Source: Pseudomonadota bacterium
GTDB lineage: Bacteria > Pseudomonadota > Alphaproteobacteria > Caulobacterales > Caulobacteraceae
Direction: 5' to 3'
Assembly: GCA_023434265.1 (NCBI GenBank)
Contig: JAEYTA010000173.1
Location: 1 to 10,189, forward strand
Length of the DNA stretch: 10,189 bases
The translations under genes were made by a program, and so were the position numbers. The notes beneath the pieces are model-generated. The model had not been told where the DNA came from, did not search any database, and worked only from the letters and a program-made list of their open reading frames with translations. Shown piece after piece: positions 1 through 5,675 of this stretch; within the stretch, counting starts at the first letter, position 1; each line of letters begins with the position of its first letter.

Positions 1-217
1 GCCCCGGGGTCCCTGGCGACACGACCGGGATCTGCGCGGCCGGGGCTGCCGCCCGCGGCGTCGGCCGTTGCGGCTCGCTGCGGGGGACGGGGGGCGTTTC
101 GCCGGTCGCGGCGACGGGGACCCGGGCGGCCTTGCGCGGTTTCGCCGGCGTGACCGTGCCGGTCACCCGGGCCCAGATGCGGCGATCCTCGGGGCTGAGG
201 TCGTCGCGGCGGCTCAT
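1..217 (-). CDS. Smr/MutS2-type domain protein, N-terminal part only
   Basis: The first 72 codons of a gene that runs off the left edge. The protein begins MSRRDDLSPEDRRIWARV and continues TGTVTP. Alphaproteobacterial Smr-domain proteins characteristically open with an LSPEDRxLWxRVxxTVTP-like stretch. What follows (about residues 25-72) is a low-complexity linker rich in Pro, Ala and Arg, also typical upstream of the Smr domain. The Smr domain itself, a presumed nucleic-acid nicking or binding module related to the MutS2 C-terminus, would lie outside the window and cannot be checked. The start is supported by a 4-bp ATGA overlap (214-217) with the stop of the HTH gene upstream, so the two are probably co-transcribed and translationally coupled. 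The family call rests on the N-terminal motif alone. It could be another protein sharing that motif, but I think this unlikely. Confidence 0.72.
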   Translation of the reverse strand, partial: MSRRDDLSPEDRRIWARVTGTVTPAKPRKAARVPVAATGETPPVPRSEPQRPTPRAAAPAAQIPVVSPGTPG

Positions 218-474
218 TTCGAGCCCGGATCGTTCCCGTCGGGGTCCTCGTCGGAGCCGGCGTCCTGCGGACCCGGCGTCCACGCCAGAAGGTCGCCGGG
301 CTGACAGTTCAGTTCACGGCACAGCGCGTCGAGAGTGGTGAAGCGGATGGCCCGCGCCTTGCCGGTCTTCAGGATCGAGAGGTTGGCGAGGGTGACGCCG
401 ACGCGGTCGGCCAGCTCGGTCAGCGACATGCGCCGTTCGAGGAGGATGCGGTCGAGCTGGACGCGGATGGCCAT
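214..474 (-). CDS. XRE-family HTH regulator (YozG-like)
   Basis: An 86-residue cytoplasmic DNA-binding protein consisting almost entirely of one Cro/C1-type helix-turn-helix domain. Helix 2 covers about residues 18-25 (LTELADRV), the turn contains G26-V27, and the recognition helix is about 29-36 (LANLSILK). The motif RFTTLDALCRELNCQPGDLL (44-63) is the standard end of the small YozG-like regulators. An acidic, disordered tail follows (about 70-86). A weak purine stretch (GAGAG) lies about 6 nt before the ATG. The gene sits 62 bp downstream of the DUF2975 gene and overlaps the smr start by 4 bp. In many bacteria such one-domain regulators are paired with DUF2975 membrane proteins, so I infer that it controls its own operon and may take a signal from its membrane partner. 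Its target is unknown; the palindrome at 1527-1543 is a candidate. Confidence 0.9.
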   Translation of the reverse strand: MAIRVQLDRILLERRMSLTELADRVGVTLANLSILKTGKARAIRFTTLDALCRELNCQPGDLLAWTPGPQDAGSDEDPDGNDPGSK

Positions 475-536
475 AGGCGCTCTCTACCCGCACCGGGCGG
501 GGCGGAAAAGACGGGGGCCGTCGAGGGCGCCGCCGT

Positions 537-1127
537 TCATATCGTCAGCTCCGATTCGCGACGCAGCCGCGCGCCCTCGCGGAACACCTGGGAGAGGACG
601 ACGACGACCAGAATCGAGAAGGCCGGGGTGACGAGGTCGAACAGGCTGGGCGGCTCCAGCGCGCCGCGCACCAGCCGCGACACCAGCGTCTGGCCGATCC
701 AGGCGCCGCCGGTGACGGTCGCCAGGGTCAGGCCGATCTGCTTCAGCCGGTTGACGTTGTCGGGATGGAAGGGGTCGCCGATGCGCAGGGTGCGCACCAT
801 GGCGCGGAGGTTGCGCAGGATGAAGGCGAAGCCGCCGAGGTAGGCGATGATGGCGCCCAGGGCGAACAGGATGTAGGCGCGCGGCACGGGCACGCTGGTG
901 CCGCCGTCCTCCGCGATGACGGTCAGGCCCATCGGGCCGAGCGGCACGAAAATGGTGAAGATGAAGGCCAGGGCGACGGCGCAGGCGGCGACCGTCAGAG
1001 CCCAGAAGGCCGCCCCGAGGGCGACGCCGAGCAGGCGGGTCATCGGTCCCGGCCCGAGGCCCGGCAGGGCGGGGGCGCGGAGCGAAGGCAGGCGGATCCC
1101 GAGCGATGACGTCTTCGGGAGTCGCAT
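537..1127 (-). CDS. DUF2975 family membrane protein
   Basis: A 196-residue inner-membrane protein with about four hydrophobic segments, near residues 30-62, 85-107, 130-150 and 163-183. Between the second and third lies the soluble loop LRIGDPFHPDNVNRLKQIG (residues about 113-131). This GDPF-x-P-x-N-x-x-RL-x-x-IG pattern is the hallmark I recognise for DUF2975, together with the ending RxGxxLRxESELTI. The biochemical function of the family is unknown. It is recurrently found next to small YozG-type HTH regulators, as here (the HTH gene follows after 62 bp). An internal Met29 (position 1043) would give 168 residues, nearer the usual family length. I kept the upstream ATG because the GPGP stretch before Met29 resembles the conserved start of the family. 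No good ribosome binding site precedes either start. A small hairpin sits 8 nt upstream of the ATG. Confidence 0.85.
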   Translation of the reverse strand: MRLPKTSSLGIRLPSLRAPALPGLGPGPMTRLLGVALGAAFWALTVAACAVALAFIFTIFVPLGPMGLTVIAEDGGTSVPVPRAYILFALGAIIAYLGGFAFILRNLRAMVRTLRIGDPFHPDNVNRLKQIGLTLATVTGGAWIGQTLVSRLVRGALEPPSLFDLVTPAFSILVVVVLSQVFREGARLRRESELTI

Positions 1128-1135
1128 GGGCGAGG

Positions 1136-1148
1136 GGCCTTTCAGGCC
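1136..1148 (-). promoter_or_regulatory. small hairpin before the DUF2975 start
   Basis: On the minus strand the sequence GGCCTGAAAGGCC forms a perfect 5-bp stem with a 3-nt loop, ending 8 nt before the ATG at 1127. The AAAGG inside it is the only Shine-Dalgarno-like purine run nearby, so folding could hide it. A 25-codon reading frame (1219 to 1142) ends within the hairpin. A regulatory role is inference only; short GC stems are common by chance at this base composition. Confidence 0.25.
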
Positions 1149-1257
1149 GGACGTCGGGGCGCGATCGCCGCGCGGGGTCCGGCGAACCCACGCGCGGTCT
1201 TATTCATCGCGGTTGTCATGCAGATCGTCAAAGCTCCTGCGATCGACAGAAGGAAGA

Positions 1258-1374
1258 TCACAGAAACTGGACGATGGTGGCGACCAGGGCGGTCGGCATG
1301 GCGGCGAGCAGGAAGGCGTTCAGCACGCCGTGGCCGACCTTTTCGATGAAGTAGGAAGCGTTCATGGTGTTCAT
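1258..1374 (-). CDS. 38-residue putative membrane microprotein
   Basis: A short reading frame encoding 38 residues beginning MNTMNASYFIEKVGHGVLN. It is preceded by a good ribosome binding site: GGAG seven nucleotides before the ATG, the best on the minus strand of this window. The N-terminal half is polar to amphipathic. Residues about 17-38 (VLNAFLLAAMPTALVATIVQ, then FL) are hydrophobic and long enough for one membrane-spanning helix, with the C-terminus at its end. An in-frame ATG three codons later (1365) is an alternative start. I do not recognise a family. The gene lies 130 bp upstream of the DUF2975 gene on the same strand and is the first frame after the divergent promoter region, so it may lead that operon. 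It could act as a small membrane regulator or partner of the DUF2975 protein, but nothing in the sequence proves this. Confidence 0.62.
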   Translation of the reverse strand: MNTMNASYFIEKVGHGVLNAFLLAAMPTALVATIVQFL

Positions 1375-1399
1375 TGTCGTTCTCCGTCAGTCCTGAGAA

Positions 1400-1415
1400 G
1401 GGGCGATTTTGCCCC
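1400..1415 (-). other. GC stem-loop in the presumed 5' leader of the small-protein gene
   Basis: GGGGC (1400-1404) pairs with GCCCC (1411-1415) around a 6-nt A/T-rich loop. It would lie in the mRNA leader, ending 25 nt before the small-protein start. Read on the plus strand it is followed by GGTTTT and looks like a weak intrinsic terminator, but there is no plus-strand gene upstream for it to terminate. Its role is undetermined. Confidence 0.3.
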
Positions 1416-1526
1416 GGTTTTGCTGCTCCGCTGCATCGATCATTCGCCTTGGCTCTGATCGGGGAACGTCGCGGCCTCCGTTCTTGGGATAATAGATAGA
1501 CCGTGCCTGCCGGAAAATCACGTTAC

Positions 1527-1543
1527 ATATCGTTTAACGATAT
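1527..1543. promoter_or_regulatory. perfect 8-1-8 palindrome, candidate operator
   Basis: ATATCGTTTAACGATAT is perfectly symmetrical apart from its single central base. It overlaps a second inverted repeat, GTTTAA (1532-1537) with TTAAAC (1543-1548). The palindrome lies 43 bp before the rdgB start and 152 bp before the small-protein start. Long perfect dyads in a promoter region are typical binding sites for dimeric HTH regulators; ATATCG/CGATAT half-sites resemble those reported for PadR-type regulators, though no PadR gene is visible here. The XRE protein encoded at 214-474 is the only local regulator candidate. The symmetry is seen directly; the operator role is inferred. Confidence 0.5.
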
Positions 1544-1586
1544 TAAACTTGTGCAATGAAACGTAACAGCGTCGCTTGAGGACAGA

Positions 1587-2186
1587 ATGTTGAAGCTTCT
1601 CAAGGGGATGCGGCTCGTGGCCGCGACCCACAACCCCGGCAAGGCGCGCGAGATCGAAGCGCTTCTGGATGGACATTACGCGGTGGTCACCGCCGGCAGC
1701 CTGAATCTGCCCGAGCCCGACGAGACGGAGAGCACCTTCGTCGGCAACGCCCTGCTCAAGGCGCGACACGCCGCCGATCGTTCGGGCGAGGTCGCCCTCG
1801 CCGACGATTCCGGCCTGTCGGTGGCGGCGCTGGGCGGGGCGCCGGGCATCTTCTCGGCTCGCTGGGCCGGCCCGGACAAGGACTTCGCCCACGCCATGCG
1901 CCGCGTCGAGGAGCGGCTGGAGGAGACCGGTTCGGACGACCGCCGCGCCTGGTTCACCTCCGCCCTCGCCGTGGCCTGGCCCGACGGGCCGGCGGTGGTG
2001 GTCGAGGGCCGGGTCGACGGCCTGCTGACCTTCCCGCCGCGCGGCGACCGCGGCTTCGGCTACGACCCGATCTTCATCCCCGACGGCCACAGCGAAACCT
2101 TCGGCGAGATGGACCCGGTCCTGAAGGATTCCATCAGCCACCGGGCCCGGGCGTTCGCGAAGCTGAAGGCGGCGCTGATGGAGTGA
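1587..2186 (+). CDS. rdgB: RdgB/HAM1 non-canonical purine NTP pyrophosphatase
   Basis: A 199-residue cytoplasmic enzyme that hydrolyses dITP, ITP and XTP to the monophosphate plus pyrophosphate, keeping deaminated purines out of DNA and RNA. The family signatures are all present: THNPGK (residues 14-19) for the nucleotide phosphates, ADDSGL (72-77) with the metal and catalytic aspartates, GGAPGIFSARWAG (83-95), GFGYDPIF (156-163) and SHRARA (184-189) for base recognition. Length is normal for the family. A GAGGA ribosome binding site lies 4 nt before the ATG; an internal Met8 is possible but has no better site. It is the first gene of the rightward cluster, after the divergent promoter region. 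The last codon and stop lie inside the first, degenerate unit of the heptamer repeat that follows, which suggests the repeat abuts or replaced the original 3' end of the gene. Confidence 0.97.
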   Translation: MLKLLKGMRLVAATHNPGKAREIEALLDGHYAVVTAGSLNLPEPDETESTFVGNALLKARHAADRSGEVALADDSGLSVAALGGAPGIFSARWAGPDKDFAHAMRRVEERLEETGSDDRRAWFTSALAVAWPDGPAVVVEGRVDGLLTFPPRGDRGFGYDPIFIPDGHSETFGEMDPVLKDSISHRARAFAKLKAALME

Positions 2187-2310
2187 CGAGTGGCGAGTGG
2201 CGAGTGGCGAGTGGCGAGCGGACAGCGCCAGCGCCGCGGCCATGAAATCAGACCCGTTCACACCACATCACTCTCGTCACTCGCCACCCGTCACTCGTCA
2301 CTCGCCTCTG
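2181..2310. repeat. heptanucleotide tandem repeats in inverted arrangement
   Basis: The left arm (2181-2215) is five 7-bp units: GAGTGAC, then four exact copies of GAGTGGC, with a partial sixth unit after. The right arm (about 2269-2310) holds the reverse-complement units, mainly GTCACTC (2276-2282, 2290-2296, 2297-2303) with GCCACCC (2283-2289) and degenerate flanks. The arms could form an imperfect stem of about 35 bp around a loop of about 53 nt. The unit recurs on both sides of the rdgB-hemW junction and overlaps the rdgB stop codon. Heptamer arrays of this GAGTGGC/GCCACTC type occur between genes in various high-GC proteobacteria as far as I recall. A transcript folding here could stabilise or attenuate the rdgB-hemW mRNA. 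Confidence 0.85.
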
Positions 2311-2313
2311 CCG

Positions 2314-3450
2314 ATGCCCCTCGCCCTCTACCTCCACTGGCCCTACTGCAGCCGCATCTGCCCCTACTGCGACTTCAACGTCGTGCGCGACCGGGGGCGG
2401 GTGGAGGAGCAGGCCCGGCTGGTCGACGCCATCCTCGCCGACCTCGAGGCGCAGGCGGCCCTGACCGGCCCGCGCCCGCTGGGCTCGATCTTCTTCGGCG
2501 GCGGCACGCCCTCGCTGATGGACCCGGCCGCCGTCGCCGCGGTGATCGCCCGCGCCCGCGCCCTGTTTCCGTCGGCGGGCGACATCGAGATCAGCCTCGA
2601 GGCCAACCCGACGGACGCCGAGGCCGACCGCTTCGCCGCGCTCGCCGCCGCCGGAGTGAACCGCCTGTCGATGGGGGTGCAGGCGCTGGACGACGCCAGC
2701 CTCGCCTTCCTCGGCCGCAACCACTCGGCCGACGAGGCGCGCCGCGCCGTGGCCGTCGCCGCCCGCGCCTTCCCGCGCCTGTCCATCGACCTGATCTACG
2801 CTCGTCCCGATCAGACGGTGGCCGGCTGGAGGGACGAACTGCGCGAGGCGCTGGACCTCGGCTTCGAGCACGTCTCGCCCTATCAGCTGACCATCGAGCC
2901 CGAGACCGCCTTCGGCCGCGCCTTGCGGCGGGGAACCCTGGTCCCGCCCGACGAGGACCTCGCCGCCGCCCTCTACGAGGCCACCCAGACGGTGCTGGAG
3001 GGCGACGGCTTCGAGGCCTACGAGGTCTCCAACCACGCCCGGGGGGTCGCCGCCCGGTCGGCCCACAACCTCCATGTCTGGCGCGGCGGCGACTACCTAG
3101 GCGTCGGGCCCGGCGCGCACGGCCGCCTGACCTTGGAGGGGACGCGAACCGCCACCGTCGCCCACAGGGGGATCGCCGACTACGTCGCCGGCGTCGTCTC
3201 TGGCGCCCCATGGAGCGAGCGAACCGCCCTGTCGCCGGCCGAGGCCGCCGAGGAGCGGGTGCTGCTGGGCCTGCGCACAGTGGAAGGGGCGGCGCTGGCC
3301 GATCTCGAGACACTCGGGCGCAAGGTCGGGGAGCCGCCCGTCGCTGATCTGCTGGCCGACGGCTTCCTCGCCCCGGTTGGCGACCGGGTCGCGGCCACCG
3401 CGCGCGGCCGCCCCGTGCTGGACGGGGTGCTGAAGGCGCTGCTCGCCTGA
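2314..3450 (+). CDS. hemW: HemW radical-SAM haem chaperone
   Basis: A 378-residue cytoplasmic radical-SAM protein. Residues 12-19 (CSRICPYC) give the CxxxCxxC motif that binds the [4Fe-4S] cluster. The next aromatic is F21 rather than the extra cysteine seen in HemN, which places it in the HemW group: haem-binding chaperones rather than coproporphyrinogen dehydrogenases, often misnamed HemN. GGGTPS (62-67) is the SAM-binding glycine motif, and HNLHVW (251-256) with GVGPGAHG (263-270) is the HemW/HemN C-terminal signature. The frame is open upstream to an ATG at 2197, but residues encoded between 2197 and 2313 come from the heptamer repeat and its loop and match nothing in the family. Homologues start at PLALYLHWPYC, so I chose the ATG at 2314, although no Shine-Dalgarno sequence precedes it. 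It follows rdgB by 127 bp. Confidence 0.94.
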   Translation: MPLALYLHWPYCSRICPYCDFNVVRDRGRVEEQARLVDAILADLEAQAALTGPRPLGSIFFGGGTPSLMDPAAVAAVIARARALFPSAGDIEISLEANPTDAEADRFAALAAAGVNRLSMGVQALDDASLAFLGRNHSADEARRAVAVAARAFPRLSIDLIYARPDQTVAGWRDELREALDLGFEHVSPYQLTIEPETAFGRALRRGTLVPPDEDLAAALYEATQTVLEGDGFEAYEVSNHARGVAARSAHNLHVWRGGDYLGVGPGAHGRLTLEGTRTATVAHRGIADYVAGVVSGAPWSERTALSPAEAAEERVLLGLRTVEGAALADLETLGRKVGEPPVADLLADGFLAPVGDRVAATARGRPVLDGVLKALLA

Positions 3451-3501
3451 TCCGTCCGGCCCGCCCTTGAGCCGCGTCGCCCCCTCGGGCACGGTCCGCC
3501 G

Positions 3502-4374
3502 ATGCCCGACGCCGCCGCCCTTCCCCCGACCATGCCGCCGCCGCGTCCGGTGGAGCCGGGGCTGTATCTGGTGGCGACGCCGATCGGAAACCTGCGCGAC
3601 ATGACCCTGCGGGCGCTCGACGTGCTGGCGGCCGCCGAGCTGGTGCTGGCCGAGGACACCCGCGTCACCGCCAAGCTGCTGGCAGCCTACGGCCTGAAGG
3701 CGAGGCTGGAGCGCTGCGACGACCACGCCTCGGCCCGCGCCGCCGAACTGGCCGTCGAGCGGCTGAAGGATGGGGCGGTCGTGGCCCTCGTCTCCGACGC
3801 CGGGACGCCGATGGTCTCCGACCCCGGCTTCGTGGTCGCCCGCGCCGCCATCGCCGAAAACCTGCCGGTGCATCCCGTCCCCGGCGCCTCCAGCCTGCTC
3901 GCCGCCCTGTGCATCGCCGGCCTGCCCGCCGACCGGGTGCTGTTCGCCGGCTTCCTGCCGCCGAAGTCGGGGGCCCGCCGCACTGCGCTTGAGGAACTGC
4001 GCCCCGGCCGCCAGACCCTGGTCTTCTTCGAGAGCGGCCCGCGGCTGGCCGACAGCCTCGCCGACATGGCCGCCGTGCTCGGCCCCCGGCCGGCCGCCGT
4101 GGCCCGCGAGCTGACCAAGCTTTACGAAGAGTGCGTCCGCGGGACCCTGCCCGAGCTCGCCGCCGATCCCCGCTGCCAGTCTCCGAAGGGGGAGATCGTC
4201 GTCGTGGTCGGCCCCGGCGAACAGGAGACGGCCTCCGAGGCCGACGCCGACGCGGCGTTGGCCGAGGCCCTCACCCGGCTGCCCCCCGGCGAGGCGGCGG
4301 CAGAGGTGTCGAAGGCGCTGAACCTGCCCCGCAAGCCGCTGTACCGCCGGGCCCTGGAGCTGCAGGGCCGGTGA
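3502..4374 (+). CDS. rsmI: RsmI, 16S rRNA (cytidine1402-2'-O)-methyltransferase
   Basis: A 290-residue tetrapyrrole-methylase-fold enzyme that uses SAM to methylate the ribose of C1402 in the decoding centre of 16S rRNA. Diagnostic motifs in order: VATPIGNLRDMTLRAL (24-39), EDTR (51-54), SDAGTPMVSDPG (98-109), VPGASS (126-131) and GFLPPK (150-155). The C-terminal extension after residue about 235 ends in SKALNLPRKPLYRRAL, the usual RsmI tail. Start: ATG at 3502, 51 bp after hemW. The first 16 residues are Pro/Ala-rich, and Met11 (3532) is an equally possible start because neither has a clear ribosome binding site. The stop overlaps the GTG start of yraN by 4 bp, an rsmI-yraN linkage found in many proteobacteria. 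Confidence 0.96.
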   Translation: MPDAAALPPTMPPPRPVEPGLYLVATPIGNLRDMTLRALDVLAAAELVLAEDTRVTAKLLAAYGLKARLERCDDHASARAAELAVERLKDGAVVALVSDAGTPMVSDPGFVVARAAIAENLPVHPVPGASSLLAALCIAGLPADRVLFAGFLPPKSGARRTALEELRPGRQTLVFFESGPRLADSLADMAAVLGPRPAAVARELTKLYEECVRGTLPELAADPRCQSPKGEIVVVVGPGEQETASEADADAALAEALTRLPPGEAAAEVSKALNLPRKPLYRRALELQGR

Positions 4375-4805
4375 GCGCCGCCCGGCCCGCGCCGCGCCTC
4401 AAGCCGGTCCGGGTCGTCCGCGCGCGCCGGCCGTGGCGGGTGGCGCTGGGGGCGCTGTCGCACCGGCTGGGGCATCGCTCCGAGTGGCTGGCCGCCGCCT
4501 TCCTGATGTGCCGCGGCTACCAGATCCTCGGCTTCCGTCTGAAAACCCGGGCGGGGGAGATCGACATCCTCGCTCGCCGAGGGCGGACGCTGGCGGTGAT
4601 CGAGGTCAAGCGCCGCGCCACGCTCGAGTCGGCTCTCGCGGCGCTGAAGCCGGCGCAGCACGAGCGCCTGCTGGCCGCGGGCCGGGCGGTGCTGCGCCAG
4701 AGGCCCGGCCTATCCGGCCACATGTTGAGAATCGATATTGTGGCGCTGGCGCCGGGACGAATTCCGCGTCATCGTCGCGGCGTGACGGGCCCGGAGCGGA
4801 CATGA
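4371..4805 (+). CDS. yraN: YraN, UPF0102 family nuclease-like protein
   Basis: A 144-residue protein with a restriction-endonuclease-like core. The pattern RGY (48-50), GEIDIL (62-67) and IEVKRR (77-82) is the E-x-D...E-x-K constellation of the UPF0102 family, matching a PD-(D/E)xK metal-dependent nuclease site. The cellular role of the family is not settled. The start is GTG at 4371, in a 4-bp GTGA overlap with the rsmI stop. The frame continues upstream inside rsmI but only as a shadow. This start gives about 25 extra residues, rich in Arg, Pro and Ala, before the conserved domain; the usual family length is about 120. The basic extension may contact nucleic acid or may be unstructured. The stop overlaps the next ATG (4802-4805), so rsmI, yraN and the following gene are probably translationally coupled. 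Confidence 0.92.
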   Translation: MSAARPAPRLKPVRVVRARRPWRVALGALSHRLGHRSEWLAAAFLMCRGYQILGFRLKTRAGEIDILARRGRTLAVIEVKRRATLESALAALKPAQHERLLAAGRAVLRQRPGLSGHMLRIDIVALAPGRIPRHRRGVTGPERT

Positions 4806-5617
4806 CGCGCGACGACGCCGAGACGGTGCTGACGGAGGCCGGCAAGGCCGAGGACTCCGACTTCCCCCTGCTCGAGGCCGCCATCGCCTGCGCCATCCAC
4901 GACTATCCCTTTCGCGATCCGGAGCCGGTTCGGGTGCTGGCGCACCACGCCGGCGAGCGGCTGGCCGAGCGGATCGGCGGCGAGAGTCCCGACGAGGCGC
5001 TGGCCGAGACCATGGCCGCCGACCTGCGGCTGAACGGCGACCTGATCCACTACGACGATCCCGGCAACACCGACGTCATCGACGTGGCCGAGCGGCGGCG
5101 CGGCCTGTCCGCGGCGCTGGCGGTCTTCTACCTCGACGCCGCCCGGCGGGCGGGGGTCAAGGCGCAGGGCGTCGACTTCCCCGGCCACTTCCTGCTGCGG
5201 GTCGAGACGCGGGACGGGCCGGTGGCGCTGGACCCGTTCAGCCAGGGGCGGCTGGTGCTGCCGTCGGAACTGACCCGCCGCGCCCTGCGGGCGGGCCTGA
5301 CGCCGCACGTCGCCGACCGGCTGGATGTGCTGATGGCCCCGGTGACCGACCGGCAGGCGCTGATCCGGCTGCAGAACGTGCTGTTCACCCGCGCCCTGCG
5401 CGCCGGCGACTTCGAGGGGGCCGAGCGCTCAGCCCTGCGCCGCGCCCTGCTCGATCCGGACGACCACCGGCCGTGGCTGGACGTCGCCTCGGCGCGCGAG
5501 AAACAGGGCGCCCTGGCCGGCGCGCTGGAGGCCCTGTCGCGCGCCCGCACCCTGGACGATCCGGCCGAGGCCCAGCGCCGCATGTCGGTGGACCGGGTGC
5601 GGCTGCAGCTGAACTGA
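4802..5617 (+). CDS. SirB1-type transglutaminase-like protein with TPR tail
   Basis: A 271-residue protein of the SirB1 family (transglutaminase-like core followed by tetratricopeptide-like helices). The core signature is ERRRGLSAALAVFYLDAARR (97-116), followed by GVDFPGHFLLR (123-133) and LDPF (143-146). In the family these hold the conserved PGHF histidine and DPF aspartate. I see no cysteine at a plausible nucleophile position (the only Cys is C30), so classical transglutaminase or protease activity is not supported. Residues about 190-265 (LFTRALRAGDFEGAERSALR, then DPDDHRPWLDVASAREKQG) form two TPR-like helix pairs, suggesting protein binding. The start ATG overlaps the yraN stop by 4 bp. 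Function in this family is essentially unknown; the linkage to rsmI and yraN is its main clue. Confidence 0.88.
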   Translation: MTRDDAETVLTEAGKAEDSDFPLLEAAIACAIHDYPFRDPEPVRVLAHHAGERLAERIGGESPDEALAETMAADLRLNGDLIHYDDPGNTDVIDVAERRRGLSAALAVFYLDAARRAGVKAQGVDFPGHFLLRVETRDGPVALDPFSQGRLVLPSELTRRALRAGLTPHVADRLDVLMAPVTDRQALIRLQNVLFTRALRAGDFEGAERSALRRALLDPDDHRPWLDVASAREKQGALAGALEALSRARTLDDPAEAQRRMSVDRVRLQLN

Positions 5618-5675
5618 CCTTGCGCGGGCCGGCCGGGGCGCCCATTAGCCAAGCTCCGCCGCCGGAAGGACCGCC

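Larger units (their letters stand above)
1375..1586. promoter_or_regulatory. divergent intergenic promoter region
   Basis: These 212 bp separate the leftward operon from the rightward rdgB cluster. The part from about 1485 to 1565 is by far the most A+T-rich stretch in the window, as expected for promoters. On the minus strand TATTAT (1489-1494) could be a -10 element for the small-protein gene, but the matching -35 position (TTTTCC, 1512-1517) is poor. For rdgB I see no convincing sigma-70-type pair. The region also holds a 17-bp palindrome and a short GC hairpin, described separately. That promoters lie here follows from the divergent gene arrangement; their exact positions do not. Confidence 0.55.

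Noticed and set aside
68..341. Plus-strand frames at the left edge (68-304 and 132-341).
   Set aside because: They are antisense shadows of the smr and HTH genes, with Arg/Gly-rich products and no motif.
484..540. 18-codon frame starting in an ATGA overlap with the DUF2975 stop.
   Set aside because: Very short, no motif, and ATGA overlaps occur easily by chance; not enough to call a gene.
484..1191. 235-codon open frame on the minus strand overlapping the DUF2975 gene.
   Set aside because: Its product is a low-complexity Arg/Pro/Ala-rich shadow, while the DUF2975 frame has membrane helices and family motifs.
1518..2261. 247-codon minus-strand frame opposite rdgB, with repeat-derived residues at its start.
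   Set aside because: It reads through the heptamer repeat and is antisense to a clearly conserved gene, with no recognisable domain.
2190..3347. 385-codon plus-strand frame overlapping hemW.
   Set aside because: Arg/Pro-rich shadow of hemW; high GC keeps all frames open here.
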